The position numbers and the translations under genes were made by a program. The notes beneath the pieces are model-generated. The model saw nothing but the letters and a program-made list of their open reading frames with translations, did not search any database and was not told where the DNA came from. Below, piece by piece: positions 6,470 to 6,647 of a stretch of 6,647 nt of DNA; within the stretch, counting starts at the first letter, position 1; each line of letters opens with the position of its first letter. Source of the stretch: Pontiella sp. (GTDB lineage: Bacteria > Verrucomicrobiota > Kiritimatiellia > Kiritimatiellales > Pontiellaceae); assembly GCA_029935255.1 (NCBI GenBank), contig JAOZKS010000152.1:1-6647 (forward strand). The letters run 5' to 3'.

Positions 6470-6647
6470 ATTGAGTAAGCGGGGAATCGCATTTCAGACA
6501 TCTGGGGCACTCGCCCCGGGAAGCTGATCTGGAGAGCGGTTTCATGGTTGGGCATATCAGGATCGAGCCGCTGTTTTTCCTTCCAGAGTCCACCGACCCG
6601 GCCTCGCTGGTCACTCGTCATTTTTTTCATGCGCCCATCCACATAGT
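6466..6647 (-). CDS. C-terminal fragment of an unidentified protein, 5' part beyond window
   Basis: On the minus strand one frame is open from the right edge (first whole codon at 6645) to a TAG at 6468-6466, giving 59 residues. The start lies outside the window. The residues begin YVDGRMKKMTSDQRGRVGGL and are rich in Lys, Arg, Glu and Asp in the first half, with a conserved-looking KEKQRLDPDMPN before a more hydrophobic end. This composition looks like a real protein tail rather than an antisense shadow, and no longer gene competes here. I do not recognise the family. It converges on the operon: its stop and the TAA of the PPC-domain gene overlap by four bases (6466-6469). An ATG at 6630 could start a 54-residue version, but the open frame upstream of it makes a longer gene more likely. 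Confidence 0.5.
   Translation of the reverse strand, partial: YVDGRMKKMTSDQRGRVGGLWKEKQRLDPDMPNHETALQISFPGRVPQMSEMRFPAYSI

Noticed and set aside
6504..6517. GC-rich hairpin GGGGC-ACTC-GCCCC just after the operon, considered as a terminator
   Set aside because: No T-run follows on either strand, and it lies inside the probable minus-strand coding tail, so it does not meet the criteria for a Rho-independent terminator.
6544..6647. Plus-strand frame open from an ATG at 6544 to the right edge
   Set aside because: It has no ribosome binding site or recognisable content and directly opposes the longer minus-strand frame, whose charged composition is more protein-like.

Overview
The window looks like a chromosomal segment from the PVC group of bacteria, most plausibly Verrucomicrobiota or Kiritimatiellota, with Planctomycetota also possible. 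The main reason is a tight same-strand trio of secreted proteins. The first is a DUF1549/DUF1553 protein, the second a twin-arginine DUF1501 protein, and the third a large exported PPC/Ig-like domain protein. Adjacent DUF1549/DUF1553 and DUF1501 genes are a hallmark of that superphylum. The lineage is inferred from gene content only; no ribosomal or other phylogenetic marker is present.

Layout. (1) Positions 1-931, minus strand: the first 310 codons of an exported protein that runs off the left edge. It is not confidently identified; a weak resemblance to alpha/alpha-toroid glycan-active proteins is noted. (2) Positions 932-1311: a divergent, AT-richer intergenic region of about 380 bp. It holds a 16-bp palindrome of LacI-operator type, a 13-bp direct repeat with a 23-bp period, a second inverted repeat close to the plus-strand operon, and a weak extended -10 candidate for the minus-strand gene. 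(3) Positions 1312-6469, plus strand: three genes with gaps of 15 and 1 bp, almost certainly one operon. (4) Positions 6466-6647, minus strand: the C-terminal 59 codons of an unidentified protein entering from the right edge. Its stop codon overlaps the operon's last stop codon tail-to-tail.

The three operon proteins all carry export signals (Sec, Tat, Sec) and should act together in the periplasm or at the cell surface. DUF1501 belongs to the alkaline phosphatase/sulfatase-like fold; DUF1549/DUF1553 has no settled biochemical role; PPC domains are accessory beta-sandwich domains. A role in handling an extracellular polymer is plausible but is inference. Two features of the operon are distinctive. 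The DUF1549 domain lacks the internal CxxCH-containing segment common in the family. Both outer genes carry lysine-rich, highly charged segments. No RNA genes, mobile elements, CRISPR arrays or convincing Rho-independent terminators were seen.
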